Of a stretch of 64,000 nt of DNA, positions 36,901 to 47,097 are shown piece after piece. Source of the DNA: Cristatella mucedo (taxonomy: Eukaryota > Bryozoa > Phylactolaemata > Cristatellidae); the NCBI GenBank assembly GCA_009760855.2, contig WPIO01000023.1, forward strand, positions 2,153,001 to 2,217,000, read 5' to 3'. The notes under the pieces are model-generated. The model was not told the DNA's origin and did no database searches. It saw only the letters and a list, made by a program, of their open reading frames with translations. The first letter of the stretch is position 1, and each line of letters opens with the position of its first letter. A program made the translations under genes and the position numbers.

Positions 36901-37500
36901 TTATTCCTATAGCCTCAAATAGACCGTCCACATTGTTGCAAAAATACAGTCCATCTCCGACTGAAGAAGTTGGAAAGAAGTTGGTGATACTTTCTCTGAT
37001 TTGCTACTTTCGCACTTTTATCCTACGAGTTCTACTCCTTGATCCGAGATATCAGGTACTTAGCATTGGACTGGGTATGACCAAGGTCTCTGATCAGACC
37101 GTTGAAGTTCTACTCCTTGATCCGAGATATCAGGTGTTTAGCATTGGACTGGGTATGACCAAGGTCTCTGGTCAGATTGTTGAGGTATTTCAGATTGGGG
37201 AAACAGGGGCTTCCCTCCTCAGCTGCATCAGTTAAATTGGAATGTGGATCTAAAATGTCTTTCTCGTTGTCTGACTTGCTGCTCTCTGATTTCTTTCGAG
37301 GGGCTAGAGACTGGGAGCTCAGGGCAGAGTGGCATAAATAAGGCTTCTATAGCTGTGTGTGCATTGTGGAGCTTACGATAAAAACTTTGTGAGTTACTCG
37401 TGATTATCAAGTGTTTTTTCTTCTTCCAGGGAGGAGCAGCATACTGCCCAAATTCAAGAAGTCTACCGGAGCTGGCAGTAGCAATAATACCCACGAATAA
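30823..37500 (+). CDS. NKIRAS: NKIRAS, kappaB-Ras small GTPase-like protein
   Basis: Six exons (30823-30924, 31257-31352, 34589-34639, 34916-35114, 35209-35295, 37430-37500) give 201 codons plus TAA; human NKIRAS1 is about 192. In vertebrates these atypical Ras proteins bind the PEST region of IkappaB and slow its degradation, damping NF-kappaB; they also restrain Ral signalling. The P-loop is GVKGTGKT (12-19), switch II is YDTSGL (61-66), the base-specificity motif is NKSD (125-128), and EVSVT (154-158) replaces the Ras SAK region. The residue equivalent to Ras Gly12 is Lys14, and the Ras Gln61 position is Leu66, as expected for this subfamily. The C-terminus (GRSSILPKFKKSTGAG...) is basic, with no CAAX prenylation box, again like the family. 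All splice phases agree. Assignment to NKIRAS1 or NKIRAS2 is not meaningful outside vertebrates. Confidence 0.93.
31257..31352 (+). CDS. NKIRAS: NKIRAS exon 2
   Basis: The acceptor is TTTTTAG. The exon has 32 codons with LPTVEDIYVTTVLTERG and the switch II segment ending SGL at CTT|GTACGT, phase 0. Confidence 0.92.
32515..32640 (+). repeat. SINE-2-like fragment, plus
   Basis: 'AGCAGGCAATTCTTTATTGC' and 'GTGATAGTCGCTAAGGCTTT' match the SINE-2 body; the tRNA part is mostly lost. In NKIRAS intron 2. Confidence 0.55.
32846..32990 (-). repeat. SINE-1, minus
   Basis: ATTCATTTGTATAACACC, CTTAGTCTCAATTCGGGTGC, CGGGGCTCGAGCCCACGACC and GGACCAAACCAGCTTGG. In NKIRAS intron 2. Confidence 0.88.
33335..33470 (+). 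repeat. LINE-A 3' tail, plus
   Basis: TTTTCAAGCATGATTTTGC UTR end, AAAGCACCTAGAGAGAGATT stem, and (TTA)n at 33,440-33,467. Confidence 0.85.
33471..34540 (+). repeat. LINE-A RT fragment, plus, interrupted by a SINE-1
   Basis: Starts at CATATCTCAGTGGGAG (RT core) and continues through the FHFYA.D region to about 33,775. It resumes at TTTTGGGCAAACCTAGTG (33,937) and ends near 34,540, just upstream of NKIRAS exon 3. Many frameshifts. Confidence 0.75.
33776..33912 (-). repeat. SINE-1, minus, inside a LINE-A copy
   Basis: AATTTATTTGTATAGCACCC, AAGGGCTCGAGCCCACTAC and ATCCCTGGGCCAAGCCAGG. Confidence 0.8.
34589..34639 (+). CDS. NKIRAS: NKIRAS exon 3 (51 nt)
   Basis: The exon has 17 codons, DIESQKPVLPKYFLYAE, between TTTTTTAG and GAG|GTAAGC. 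It matches the family segment after the DTxGL motif (…LPKHYFSFAD in vertebrates). Confidence 0.92.
34916..35114 (+). CDS. NKIRAS: NKIRAS exon 4
   Basis: This is the largest exon, 199 bases, from AVILVYDTTKVETLTYL through PIIVLGNKSDLEA to WASKEK. It carries the guanine-recognition NKxD motif. The donor is AAAG|GTAAGT, phase 1. Confidence 0.94.
35209..35295 (+). CDS. NKIRAS: NKIRAS exon 5
   Basis: The acceptor is TTTTGCAG. The exon encodes VQLFEVSVTNRKPLLDAFLH and the following LVKKVVVPS, and ends at TCTG|GTAAGC, phase 1. Confidence 0.92.
36070..36225 (-). repeat. SINE-2-like copy with tRNA-like head, minus
   Basis: Minus strand reads GTCTTAGCCCAGGGTACAGC (A box), TAGGGTTTGAGTCCTTCAGC (B box), GGCAATTCTTTTTTGCC, then CTCTGTTGCTATTCAACTG. 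It is too decayed to be a working tRNA gene. In NKIRAS intron 5. Confidence 0.65.
37029..37184. repeat. 78-bp tandem duplication in NKIRAS intron 5
   Basis: Unit GTTCTACTCCTTGATCCGAG … is repeated at 37,107 with few changes. 78 is a multiple of three, and an overlapping plus-strand open frame (36,933-37,235) carries the 26-residue repeat VLLLDPRYQV… twice. Probably non-coding. Confidence 0.9.
37430..37500 (+). CDS. NKIRAS: NKIRAS exon 6 (terminal)
   Basis: The acceptor TTCTTCTTCCAG is in the right phase. It gives a basic, Ser/Asn-rich tail ending SSNNTHE then TAA, like the vertebrate tail ending. Confidence 0.85.
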
Positions 37501-37657
37501 CCGAAAAGCTTGTTTTATATTTGTTACAGTTTTACCTGTCGGTTTTAATGTAATCGGATTGATTTAACACCATATGTACTCATTTTTACAGGGGGAATTG
37601 TGTTGTATTGTTTCATAACATTCTACATAGCTGTGTGTCTTATCACTGCTCTGTATG

Positions 37658-37663
37658 AATAAA
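37658..37663 (+). promoter_or_regulatory. NKIRAS poly(A) signal AATAAA
   Basis: Canonical hexamer 158 bases past the NKIRAS stop codon, in AT-rich sequence with a downstream T-rich stretch. It is the first AATAAA in the 3' flank. Confidence 0.65.
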
Positions 37664-38469
37664 CTGCTGATTTAGATAACTTCTTTGATCCAAATCTTAC
37701 TTCGAGACTGTTGTAATAGCAAATTGGTAGCAATAGTACCCTGGCATAAATTAAGCCCGGGTACAATTTGGCTCAGGCCAGCGTATATCCCAGGGGATAG
37801 AGTTTCCTAGGCTAAACTATACCGGTAAGTTTAAAATAGACTGGGCCAGACCATATCTCTCCAGGCCAGAATATTCACCATCTGAAATATGATGCAGAGT
37901 ACCCAACCTTTAAATTATAATTAAAAGTTCTAATTAATTATTTGTTCTATCGCAAATATCCCTGCAGAGAACAGCTATCAATGAACTGCTACCGATATCC
38001 GACGAAGAACTTACTATCAATATTTGCAAAGCAGTTAGATGAAAGTAAGAATTTTAATTTGATCAATTGAGCAGTTTTCAGAACCAGTCGAAGCAGGTAA
38101 AGTTGTAGTGAAGTCGAATACCCCTGCAATGTCATTGAAGTGTTGTCGAAAGTCACGGATTCATAAGTTCAGAGTTTCATATAGTTCCTATTTATGCAGT
38201 TTAACAATATATACATTGTGTAAGAACAGATGTTTAGAGGTCGGCTCATTACGCCCACTTGCATATTAAATTAATTCTTTCTCAAATTAATTCAAATATA
38301 TTACTCAGCTACAGAAAACCAACTGTATGACCTGCTTGTGAGACTCTACACGGCAACACAACAAAAGTACCCAGCGTGCATTTACAATCTATTTCATCAT
38401 ACATCATTTACAATCTACCTCCAGAGAAACGTGTGAATGCCAAGTCTCTCAGTTCAGACAAACAGCTAA
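37664..38469. other. Unassigned sequence downstream of NKIRAS
   Basis: 37,740-37,880 has repeated GGCC(A/T)AG-like words (CTCAGGCCAGCG, TTTCCTAGGCTAAAC). Nothing else recognised. Confidence 0.3.
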
Positions 38470-38844
38470 GCCGGATCGAGCTGCAAAGGGGGGGATTCTT
38501 TACCACGGGGAGGAGGAAGTTCTGACAAAAAGCCGACCCAACAATCTTGAAAGACTGTCATGGCAACTTAATTTATGGTGGTCATTTTGGCCTAGATAAG
38601 ACGTTGGCCAAAATCTCTTACCGTTATTACTGGAAAGAGATGAATAACGACCTTCTTGGAGAAAGACTGTGGAAAATGTCTCATCATAAATCTTATGTTC
38701 AGCAAAGAGGCTCGACCTCATTACAGTATACCACTGCCTGGAAAACTATTAGGCCTAGTCGGGACTGATATGATCGGTCATCCTTCAGGAGGCATCAAAT
38801 CGCAACAAATATGAAGTTGCCGCCACTGATCATGTCTCCAATAA

Positions 38845-39003
38845 TAATATCATTAATTTATTTTGAGGCTTAAGAGAACTTAATCTCTATTCACTTGCTT
38901 CACGTATGCCACTGGGCTCGAGCCCAGAACCTAGGTCATCAAATACATTCACCTTGACCTTGGTCGAGGCCAGCACCATAACCAGGGGTCAAACCAGCAC
39001 AAA
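38845..39003 (-). repeat. SINE-1, minus, inside Gypsy
   Basis: AATTTATTTTGAGGCTTAAG tail, TGGGCTCGAGCCCAGAACC, and the ATACATTCACCTTGACC subfamily insert. Confidence 0.85.
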
Positions 39004-39075
39004 TGGACTGAAGCAACACCTTTTTCAGACAAGAGTGCCAAGTAAGTAGCAACTTTTTTGTACTCGTTACTTGCC

Positions 39076-41513
39076 GCCTTGGATGTATATACGCTTGGAT
39101 GTATATACGCTGATTATCGACCAAGGACAAGAGCTTGTGAACTTGATAATCGACAACCTGATGGAGCATTGTCAGATAGATCACTGCATTTCACCTACCT
39201 ACCATCCGATCTGTCATCACTGGTAGATTGCTACAACACGACACTAGCTGACACGCTCGACGAGTTTGCACCTTTGACAAAGCGCACTGTGCGCCCCCCC
39301 CCAGACGGCCTATGGTTTACCACAGACATTAAACTAGCCAAGTCTACTAAACGAAAGCTTGAAAAGGCATACAAAAGATCCGGACTAACTGTCCATCGAC
39401 AGGCATATGAAGACTACTGTAGGTCGTACCAATCGATCCTAGCAAAGGCTAAGTCTAGCTTCTATAGAAACATTGTTGAATCACAGATGCACAATCCAAA
39501 AATGCTGATGTCGACAATAAACCATCTCCTCAACCGTTCCCAGGTTAGCTCCTTACCAGATGATCCTTGTGATGATCTAGCTGATCGCTTCTCTCGATTC
39601 TTTGTGCAGAAGATAGACAAAATCAGGGAATCCATCCCTGCGATGACAACCTTCCCACTAGAATGCTGTTCCTCGGTTCCTGGCTGCGCCTCAATGTCTG
39701 CATTTAAACAGGTCACTAGTGATGTAGTCCTAAAGTTCGTATCTCAATCAAAGAAGACAACAAGTCCACTGGACCCTATTCCCACTGTCCTGCTCCTACG
39801 TTGCATTGATCTGCTGCTGCCATGCATAACCAACATCATTAATATGTCATTAGCCTCAGGTCAGGTCCCAGCACCTTTCAAAAAAGCTGTAGTCAGGCCA
39901 CTTCTCAAGGAAGCTACACTAGACCAAGAGAACTTAAGCAACTACCGCCCAGTCTCCCTTCTACCATTCCTATCAAAGACACTGGAACGGGTCGTGGCAG
40001 ACCAGCTGAACTCGTATATCGAAACCTCACACCTTGCTAGTAAGTTCCAGTCTGGCTTTAGAGCTAATTACTCCACAGAGTCAGCATTGCTTCGGGTATA
40101 CAACGACCTACTTAGGAATGCAGACATGGGTAGAGTGTCTCTTCTTGTTTTGCTCGATCTTTCGGCAGCTTTTGATACCATCGATCACAAAGTACTTCTA
40201 GAGCGCCTCTCATCTCGCCTGGGCATCACTGGCACTGCTCTGCAGTGGTTCAGGTCCTATCTCAGTGGGAGACTCCAGAGTGTTGACGTGAATGGACAAA
40301 GATCATCTGAAGTACCTCTAAAATATGGAGTACCTCAGGGCTCAGTGCTAGGTCCGGTCCTTTTCACCGTTTATACTCTGCCTCTTGCTGATGTGATTGC
40401 CAAGCACAATCTAGGCTTTCACTTCTATGCGGATGACACTCAGTTGTACCTTTGCTTTGATCCCTCCCAGCCTTCGAGCACCTCAAATTCTCTCAACTCA
40501 CTTGCTGCATGCATTGATGACATCCGATCATGGATGGCAGCAAATTTTCTAAAAACTAAACGATGATAAAACTAACTTACTAGTTATGGGCAAACCTAGT
40601 GTTATTCAGAAATTGGAAAGGCTGACTTTCAAAATTGGCTCTGCCAGCATATCTCCAGTTGCATCAGCTCGAAATCTAGGTGTCATATTCCAAAGCGACC
40701 TCTCGTTAGACGACCACATCAGCTCCACAGTCAAATCAGCCTATTTTCAGCTTCATAACATTGCTAAAATTAGAGCTTGTTTAGATAAGGATACCACGTC
40801 CAAGTTGGTCCATGCATTCGTGACATCTCGTCTCGACTTCTGCAACTCACTGCTTACTGGCCTACCAGCATGTGCGATCAGGCGATTGCAGCTGGTGCAA
40901 AACTCTGCAGCTAGGCTTGTCTGTCGTGAGCGTCGCAGTTGCCACATTACTCCACTTCTCGCCGACCTGCACTGGTTACCAGTCAAGCAACGGATTGACT
41001 TCAAGGTTTTGTCGCTCACTTTTAGGTCTCTTCATTCTATGGCTCCAGCCTATCTTTCAGATATACTACCCCATCAGGCCAAGCATCGTACCACTCGCTT
41101 TTCGGAATCCAACAGTCTAGAAATACCTCGTACAAACCTTAAATCCTTTGGAGACCGTGCATTTAGCTCGTATGCTCCCAAAGCCTGGAACTCCCTCCCG
41201 ACCTGTATCAGAACATCCCCTGACCTGACCACATTTAAAAGAAACTTAAAAACATACCTATTTAGGACAGCATTTAGTGGGTCCTTGTGATTCGTCCTCG
41301 ATGTGCTTATGCGTGCTGACACTGTTCATACTGCCACTAACCACATTTGCATGCTGACCCAGTGCATGTAATCCCAAACCATGTTGTTTTTCAAGCATGA
41401 TTTTACTTACTATTCTATTGCGTATCACTTTGCAGCAAATGTAAAGCGCCTAGAAAGAGATTAAGTTCTCTGAGGGCGCTTTATCAAGTGCAATATTATT
41501 ATTATTATTATTA
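39076..41513 (+). mobile_element. LINE-A, plus, youngest-looking copy, 5'-truncated
   Basis: The first long frame (to 40,566) covers the linker after the endonuclease (TLADTLDEFAPLTKR, YKRSGLTVHRQAYEDYCRSY) and the RT core: GFRANYSTESALLRVYNDLL, LDLSAAFDTIDH, YGVPQGSVLGPVLF, and catalytic FHFYADDTQLY. One extra A in the run 40,551-40,555 shifts the frame. The C-terminal part continues open at 40,586-41,290 (ARNLGVIFQSDLSLDDHISS to TYLFRTAFSGSL). The 3' UTR ends in the stem-loop (41,443-41,482) and (TTA)n to about 41,513. The endonuclease is missing. A 16-bp tandem duplication sits at the 5' edge (TTGGATGTATATACGC twice, 39,078-39,109). Superfamily CR1/L2-Jockey by RT style. Confidence 0.9.
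41443..41482 (+). other. LINE-A 3' stem-loop
   Basis: AAAGCGCC (41,443-41,450) pairs perfectly with GGCGCTTT (41,475-41,482), and AGAGA (41,456-41,460) with TCTCT (41,467-41,471). The same pattern is seen in most LINE-A tails and, slightly altered, in SINE-1. Confidence 0.85.
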
Positions 41514-42886
41514 TCATGCACAAACAAGTGGCCAATAGAAATGGCACAAATACACAAAGAATCTCTTAGTAAGCTTGTCAGTGACCAAAGGAACAGCAGT
41601 GACCAGTTAATCCCCAGTGTACTGTTTGTGTATCTTACATCTGTTCATGCTTCAACCAAGTGCACTCCATTTGAGGTCATGCATGGACTGAAGGCAAAGA
41701 TTCCCGTAGATCTCAAACCGTCAGAAGATTATACTGTGGGCCCCATGTTCCTTTCAGATGATGCCAACCGTGATGTTCTGGTTATGTTGATATACATCCA
41801 TGACTAGCTCCGTTCAGTAAGAGATTTTAATAATAATAATAATAATAATAATAGTAATAATACATTCGTTGTAGCCCCCTCAGATAACTCATTCTCTTTC
41901 TAGGCAGGTTACATATGCTGCGGCAAAAACATGGTCGAATGGTTAATGGTAGCATGCTCAATGACAAAAAGTATAACATAGCTAGAGGTGGTAAGCACAG
42001 GGTCAGCCTACAAATACGGTTAGTGGCAGAATGCACGTGTAAACCAACACACATAAGCACACTTAGGATGAATCACATTGACCTACTAAATGCTATGATA
42101 AATAGGTATATTTTTAGTTTCTTTTTAAATTTGGTCAAGTCAGGGGATGACCTGAAGCCAGTCGGAAGTGAGTTCCAGGCTTTGGGAGCATGCAAACTGA
42201 AGGCACGCTCTCCAAACGATGTGAAGTTTGCACGAGGTGTAGGTAAACAATTAGATTCCGAAAAGCGGGTGGTCCTATGCTTAGCCTGATGGGAAAGTAG
42301 ATCTGATAGGTGGGCTGGAGCCAGAGAATGAAGGGACCTAATAGTGAGTGACAGAACCTTGAAGTCGCTGTGCTACTTCACTGGGAGCCAGTGCAGGTCA
42401 GCTAGACGTGGTGTGATTTGGCAACTGCAATGCTCACAATGGACAAGCCTAGCTGCACAGTTTTACACCAGCTGTAAGTGCCCGATTACACGGCCCGTAG
42501 ACCAGCAAGCAGTGAGTTTCAGAAGTCGAGACGGGATGTCACATACGTATGGAACAATATAAATGTGGTATCCCTGTCTAAACAAACCCGACTTTAAACA
42601 ATGTCATGTTGCTGAGAGTAGGCAGACTTGACTGGAGTTGATTTGGTCGTCTAAGGAAAGGTCACTGGAACAGGACACCGAGATTTCGTGCAGATTCAAC
42701 AGGAGATATGCTGGCAGAGCCGACTTTGAGCGTTAGGTTTTCCAATTTCGGAATCTAGGTTTGCCCATAACAAGTAGGTTGGTTGTATCATAACTCAATT
42801 GACGGAGTTTGCTGCCATATGTGGATGTCATCAATACATGCAGCAATGAAGCTGAGAGAGTTCGATGTGCTAGAGGGCTGCGTGGG

Positions 42887-43186
42887 ATACATAAATAGAA
42901 ATATAATTCATTTGTATATTGCCCTAAGAGAACTTAATCTCTATTCAGGTGCTTCACATATATTTGCCGAGTTGGTTTGGTCCAGCAGTTAAGGTGCTCG
43001 CCCCAACCAAGGTCTGGCTGAGGTCGTGGGCTCGAGCCTCGAGGCAGATGTGAAGCGCCTGAAAAGAGATTAAGTTCTCTTGGGGCGCTATACAAATTAA
43101 TTATATATATATGCCACGGGGCTCGAGCCCGCGACCTCACAAGACCTTGGTCGGGGCGAGCACCTTAACCGCTGGACCAAACCATC
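42887..43186. repeat. SINE-1 nested inside an opposite SINE-1
   Basis: Minus SINE-1 tail half at 42,899-42,961; a complete plus SINE-1 at about 42,962-43,101 (GTTGGTTTGGTCCAGCAGTT … GGGGCGCTATACAAATTAAT); then the rest of the minus SINE-1 at 43,111-43,186 (CACGGGGCTCGAGCCCGCG). ATAT is repeated at both joins. Confidence 0.85.
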
Positions 43187-43726
43187 AAAGCATAGGTACA
43201 ACGGAATTTCATCTGCATAGAAGTGAAAGCCTAGATTGTGTTTGGCAATCACATCGGCAAGAGGGAGAGTATAAACCTTGAAAAGAATGAGAGGTTCCTC
43301 GGATAATCTTTGTCTATTCACACCATAACTCTGGAGTCTCCCACTGAGATAGGACCTGAACCATTGCAATTCAGTGCCGGTGATGCCCAGGTCAGATGAG
43401 AGGTGATTAAGAAGGACTTGGTGATCAATAGTATCAAAAACCGGCAAAATATCGTTCAAAACAAGCAAAGAGGCTCTACCCAAGTCTGTGTTCCTAAGTA
43501 GGTCGTTCTACACCCGAAGCAGCACTGACTCTTGTGTATCAAACCAGACTGGAAATTACTATCCGGGTTCGAAGTTTCAATATATGAGTTCAGCTGGTCT
43601 GCCGCGACTTGTTCCAGTATCTCTGATAGGAACAGTAGAAGAGAGACTGGGTGGAAGTTGTTCAAGTTCTCTTGGTCTAGCGTTGCTTTTTTGAGTAATG
43701 GCCTGACTACAGCTTTTTTGAAAGGT

Positions 43727-44170
43727 GCTAAGACATGACCTGAGGCTAATGACATATTCATGATGTTAGTTATGCTTGGCAGCAGCAGATCTATGCATCG
43801 CAGAAGTAGGTTAGTCGGAATATGGTCTAGAGAACTAGTTGTCTTGTTTGACTGGGATATGAACTAGAGGATGAGGTCATTAGTGGCCTCCTTGAATGTA
43901 GATATTTAGGTGCTGCATGGAATTGAGGCACGTGATTCGAGGGAGATGCTGCTACGACATGACCTGAGGCTAGTGAGTCATTTATGATGTTAGTTATGCA
44001 TGGCAGCAGTAGATCTATGCATCCTAGAATCAGGACAGTTGGAATAGGGTCTAGCGGACTAGTTGTCTTCTTTGATTGGGATATGAACTAGAGGACGAGG
44101 TCACTAGTGGCCTCCTTGAGGTGCTGCATAGAATTGAGGGATGGGATTCCAAGGGGATGTTGGAATCCTA
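43727..44170. repeat. ~220-bp tandem duplication within LINE-A
   Basis: CATGACCTGAGGCTA and the following ~210 bp (GTTAGTTATGC, CAGATCTATGCATC, GATATGAACTAGAGGA, GTGGCCTCCTTGA) occur at 43,733 and again at 43,959. Confidence 0.85.
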
Positions 44171-45349
44171 GGGGTGGACTCCCTTACCTTGACTATTTTG
44201 CTTACAAAGAAGCTAGAGAAATGATCCTCTAGATCATAACAGGGATCACTAGGTAGGGAAACGGTTGATGGTAAACATCAGAATTTTTGGATTGTGCATC
44301 TTTGATTCAACAATATTTTTATTGAAGGTAGACTTGGCCTTTGTTAGGAACGTCGGTACGACCTACAGTAGTCCTCGTATGCCTGTCGATGGACTGTCAG
44401 TCCTGATCTTTTGTATGCTTTTTCAAACTTTTGCTTATTAAATCTAGCTAGTGTAATATCTATGGTGAACCATAATTCGTCTGGGCGAGGGCGTATGGTT
44501 CGCTTAGTCAGAGGTGCAAGCTCGTCGAGCATATCAGCTAGTGTCGTGTTGTAGCTATCTACAATGATTACAGATCGAAAGGGGGATTGAGCAGCAGAGG
44601 TGAATCAGATATTCTCGCACAGACAGCTTCGATGTCAAAGGTCTTGAAGTTTCGTGATTCACATGTGATTTTAAAAGCAGGTGAGAGCACACACTGTAGA
44701 CTGGGTGAGATCTGCATGTGGTCAGATAAGCGAAATTCGGTAATAATTGGTAATTATAGCTGCAGTTTTAGGAGAAAATTTGATACCATGCACATGAGCC
44801 ACAAGAGACAATGAGTCAGTCAGTGCACGATATTTCATTCAGACTGAATGCATCAAATAACTTATCAAAATGAATGCTGAAATCACCCATAAAAGATTGA
44901 TTTCTTGCACACAGAATCGAAATGAGATACAAGAAATATGAGATAAAGCAGGACTTAGTACCTGGGGCGATAGATTATTGCCGCCATTGATAGCTTCCTG
45001 TCGGGTGAACTCAAAACAACAGCTTCGAAAGACTCTGTGATGGGAATGCAAACGGCTTGATATTGAAATAGGAGCGTATTATAATGGTGAATCCACCTCT
45101 AGTGTTGATTGATCTAGGGGTGTGAAAGAAGGAGGCTTTTTCGTCGCTAATGATCGGGCAATTTACCGGTTTTAGCCAGGTCTCGGTCAAGTCGAGCAGG
45201 TGAGCTGCCTTTTTCAGAAACAATGTCGTTTATTAATAGGGTTTTATTGCATATTGAGTAAGAACTCTAAATACAAGCGTTAAGGTGGGCCACCGGAGTT
45301 GTAAAAATCCTAACGAACCTTAATTTAGACAAAATTCACAGCAACTTAC

Positions 45350-45640
45350 CTACGAGCTAAACCAAAGAAATTAAAAACACACCTACTTATCACAGCATTT
45401 CTTGAGTCCCTGTGATCCGTCTTTTATGTGCTTGTGAGTGCTGACACGGTGCATGCTGCAACTAACCATATTTGCATGCTGGTCCTGCACTTGTCAACCC
45501 TAACCATGTTATTCTTGTTGTTTAGTGAGCATGCTACCACTAACCATTCGATCGTGCTTCCTTTGCAGCAAATGTAAAGCACCATGAAAGAGATTGAGTT
45601 CTCTGAGGGTGCTTGATCAAATTTATTATTACTATTATAG
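45350..45640 (+). repeat. LINE-A 3' end, plus, inside Gypsy
   Basis: AAACACACCTACTTATCAC UTR start, CATGAAAGAGATTGAGTTC tail, and (TTA)n-like end at 45,622-45,640. Confidence 0.8.
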
Positions 45641-46238
45641 CAATGCTTGAGAGATAACATGTTTGTTCGAGACAATTTTAGGAATACGAAACGATCAGGT
45701 TCTCAGCTCAACTTTGATCGCCGACACAGCAGCAACAAATACATCGCTGCTGATTCTACCGTTTATTTAAAGTATATGCATCCTACTCATCGCATGGATT
45801 CAAAGATGGAACCGCGCTGGAATGGGCCCTACACAATTTCGGAACTTTGAGAAAGCGATGAGTTATACGAAAGAGCAATAAGACTGACAAGATACTAAGT
45901 AACTCGTACCATTCCAGAAACCTAAAGATTGTATATAGATTGCACGTATTGTATTGTATCAGTATGTAGAGTTTTCTCCACCATCCCAGCCTCCCCCCCC
46001 CCCGATGCTTGTCCTGGTGACTCTGCCGACGAATGTCCAAAGCGAAAAACACTCACTAGACCATTTGAAAAATCAGACAATGATGACATACATATATATC
46101 TCAGTGAAACACAAGCGGACCAAGACTTTCGACCCACCACTAAGTTAAGGAAGAAAGTGTCAAAGCACCCCTTTTGGCCTTACTTTTGGGAAAGCTATAA
46201 ACATTGAATGAACAACAAACCATAGACAACCACGGCAT

Positions 46239-46277
<39 letters not shown>

Positions 46278-46286
46278 GATATATAT

Positions 46287-46329
<43 letters not shown>
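46239..46329. repeat. Compound (AC)n/(AT)n microsatellite
   Basis: Alternating blocks of CA and TA, each about 20-28 bp. Confidence 0.95.
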
Positions 46330-46640
46330 ACCAACACTTCTATGAGATAAAGTAATCCACCACATGCAGACTGCCTTGACAAAGGAGCAACAGGACTACT
46401 TGCATCAAGTTGTCAATGAATATGTAAACACCTTTGGCATTGAGTATGAGCAACAGATGCCGAGATCATGAACACAGCGAATTATTGAGTTGTGACATCG
46501 TCATCGATACAAAAGTCGGTGACTCCGGGGATTCGTTGACTTTCCCGAAAGCTTCAATCTGCATTCAACAGCATACATGCCTCTTGAAAACAAGTATGAC
46601 TATATTAATATAGTTATCATCATTTTTAAATCGAATTAAC

Positions 46641-46785
46641 TATAATTCATTTGTATAGTACTCTAAGATAACTTAATCCTCACCCAGGCACTTTACGTGT
46701 GTAGGCTGGGGCTGGCAAATGCAATGACCTTGACCTCAGATATCTAAGGCGAGCACCTTAACCACTGAGCCAGACCAGGGAGGTA
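46641..46785 (-). repeat. SINE-1, minus, diverged
   Basis: ATTCATTTGTATAGTACTC tail, CTTAATCCTCACCCAGGCAC and GCACCTTAACCACTGAGCC. Confidence 0.8.
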
Positions 46786-47097
46786 ACATTGAACATTTAT
46801 ACTACAGCGAGCATTATAGAGTGCTAAATGTGTTTTATTTTAGTATGTAAACACTGCTGAGAAGTGTGAAATATTTGATCGATGTATAAGTTTATTATTT
46901 TTCTGATTAACTTTTTTTTTAGTTGAAGCAATCAAAGAATATGTGTTAACCGTTTTGAATAAAAGGATGGAAAATTTATTAATTTATGTATATATCGCTT
47001 AACGCTATTGATATCATGGAGTATAGTTTTTCCTAGAAGGGGTATGATTTTGTCTAGGCCATAATGTGCCCAGCATATAATTGGCCTAGGCTATCAT

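Larger units (their letters stand above)
41829..45235 (-). mobile_element. LINE-A, minus, longest copy, with endonuclease remnant
   Basis: 3' end (TTA)n at 41,829-41,864. RT pieces VLNDILPVFDTIDH and FHFYADEIPLYLCFD near 43,200-43,480, and VRPLLKKATLDQENLNN at 43,640-43,720. The linker LDELAPLTKRTIRPRP lies at 44,344-44,532, and an endonuclease stretch DLTETWLKPVNCPIISDEK … INTRGGFTIIIRS at about 45,070-45,190. It is the only copy here reaching the endonuclease domain. Frameshifts, the RT active-site change ADD to ADE, an internal duplication and nested SINEs make it dead. Confidence 0.88.
38470..46207 (+). mobile_element. Ty3/Gypsy integrase region, broken by nested insertions
   Basis: Plus-strand integrase pieces in correct order. 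38,470-38,840 carries the HHCC-type N-terminal domain (motif GGHFGLDKTLAKI, YYW), with frameshifts and lost zinc-binding Cys residues. 39,005-39,075 is a short core piece (KWTEATPFSDKSAK). 41,540-41,800 carries the late core (SVHASTKCTPFEVMHGLK). 45,641-45,850 carries the C-terminal GPY/F-like module (MEPRWNGPYTIS), followed to 46,207 by a charged tail. Between the pieces lie a SINE-1, a plus LINE-A, a minus LINE-A and a LINE-A 3' end. Gag, protease and RT were not found and no LTRs were identified. It is an inactive endogenous remnant. The charged tail to 46,207 is assigned by position only. Confidence 0.8.
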
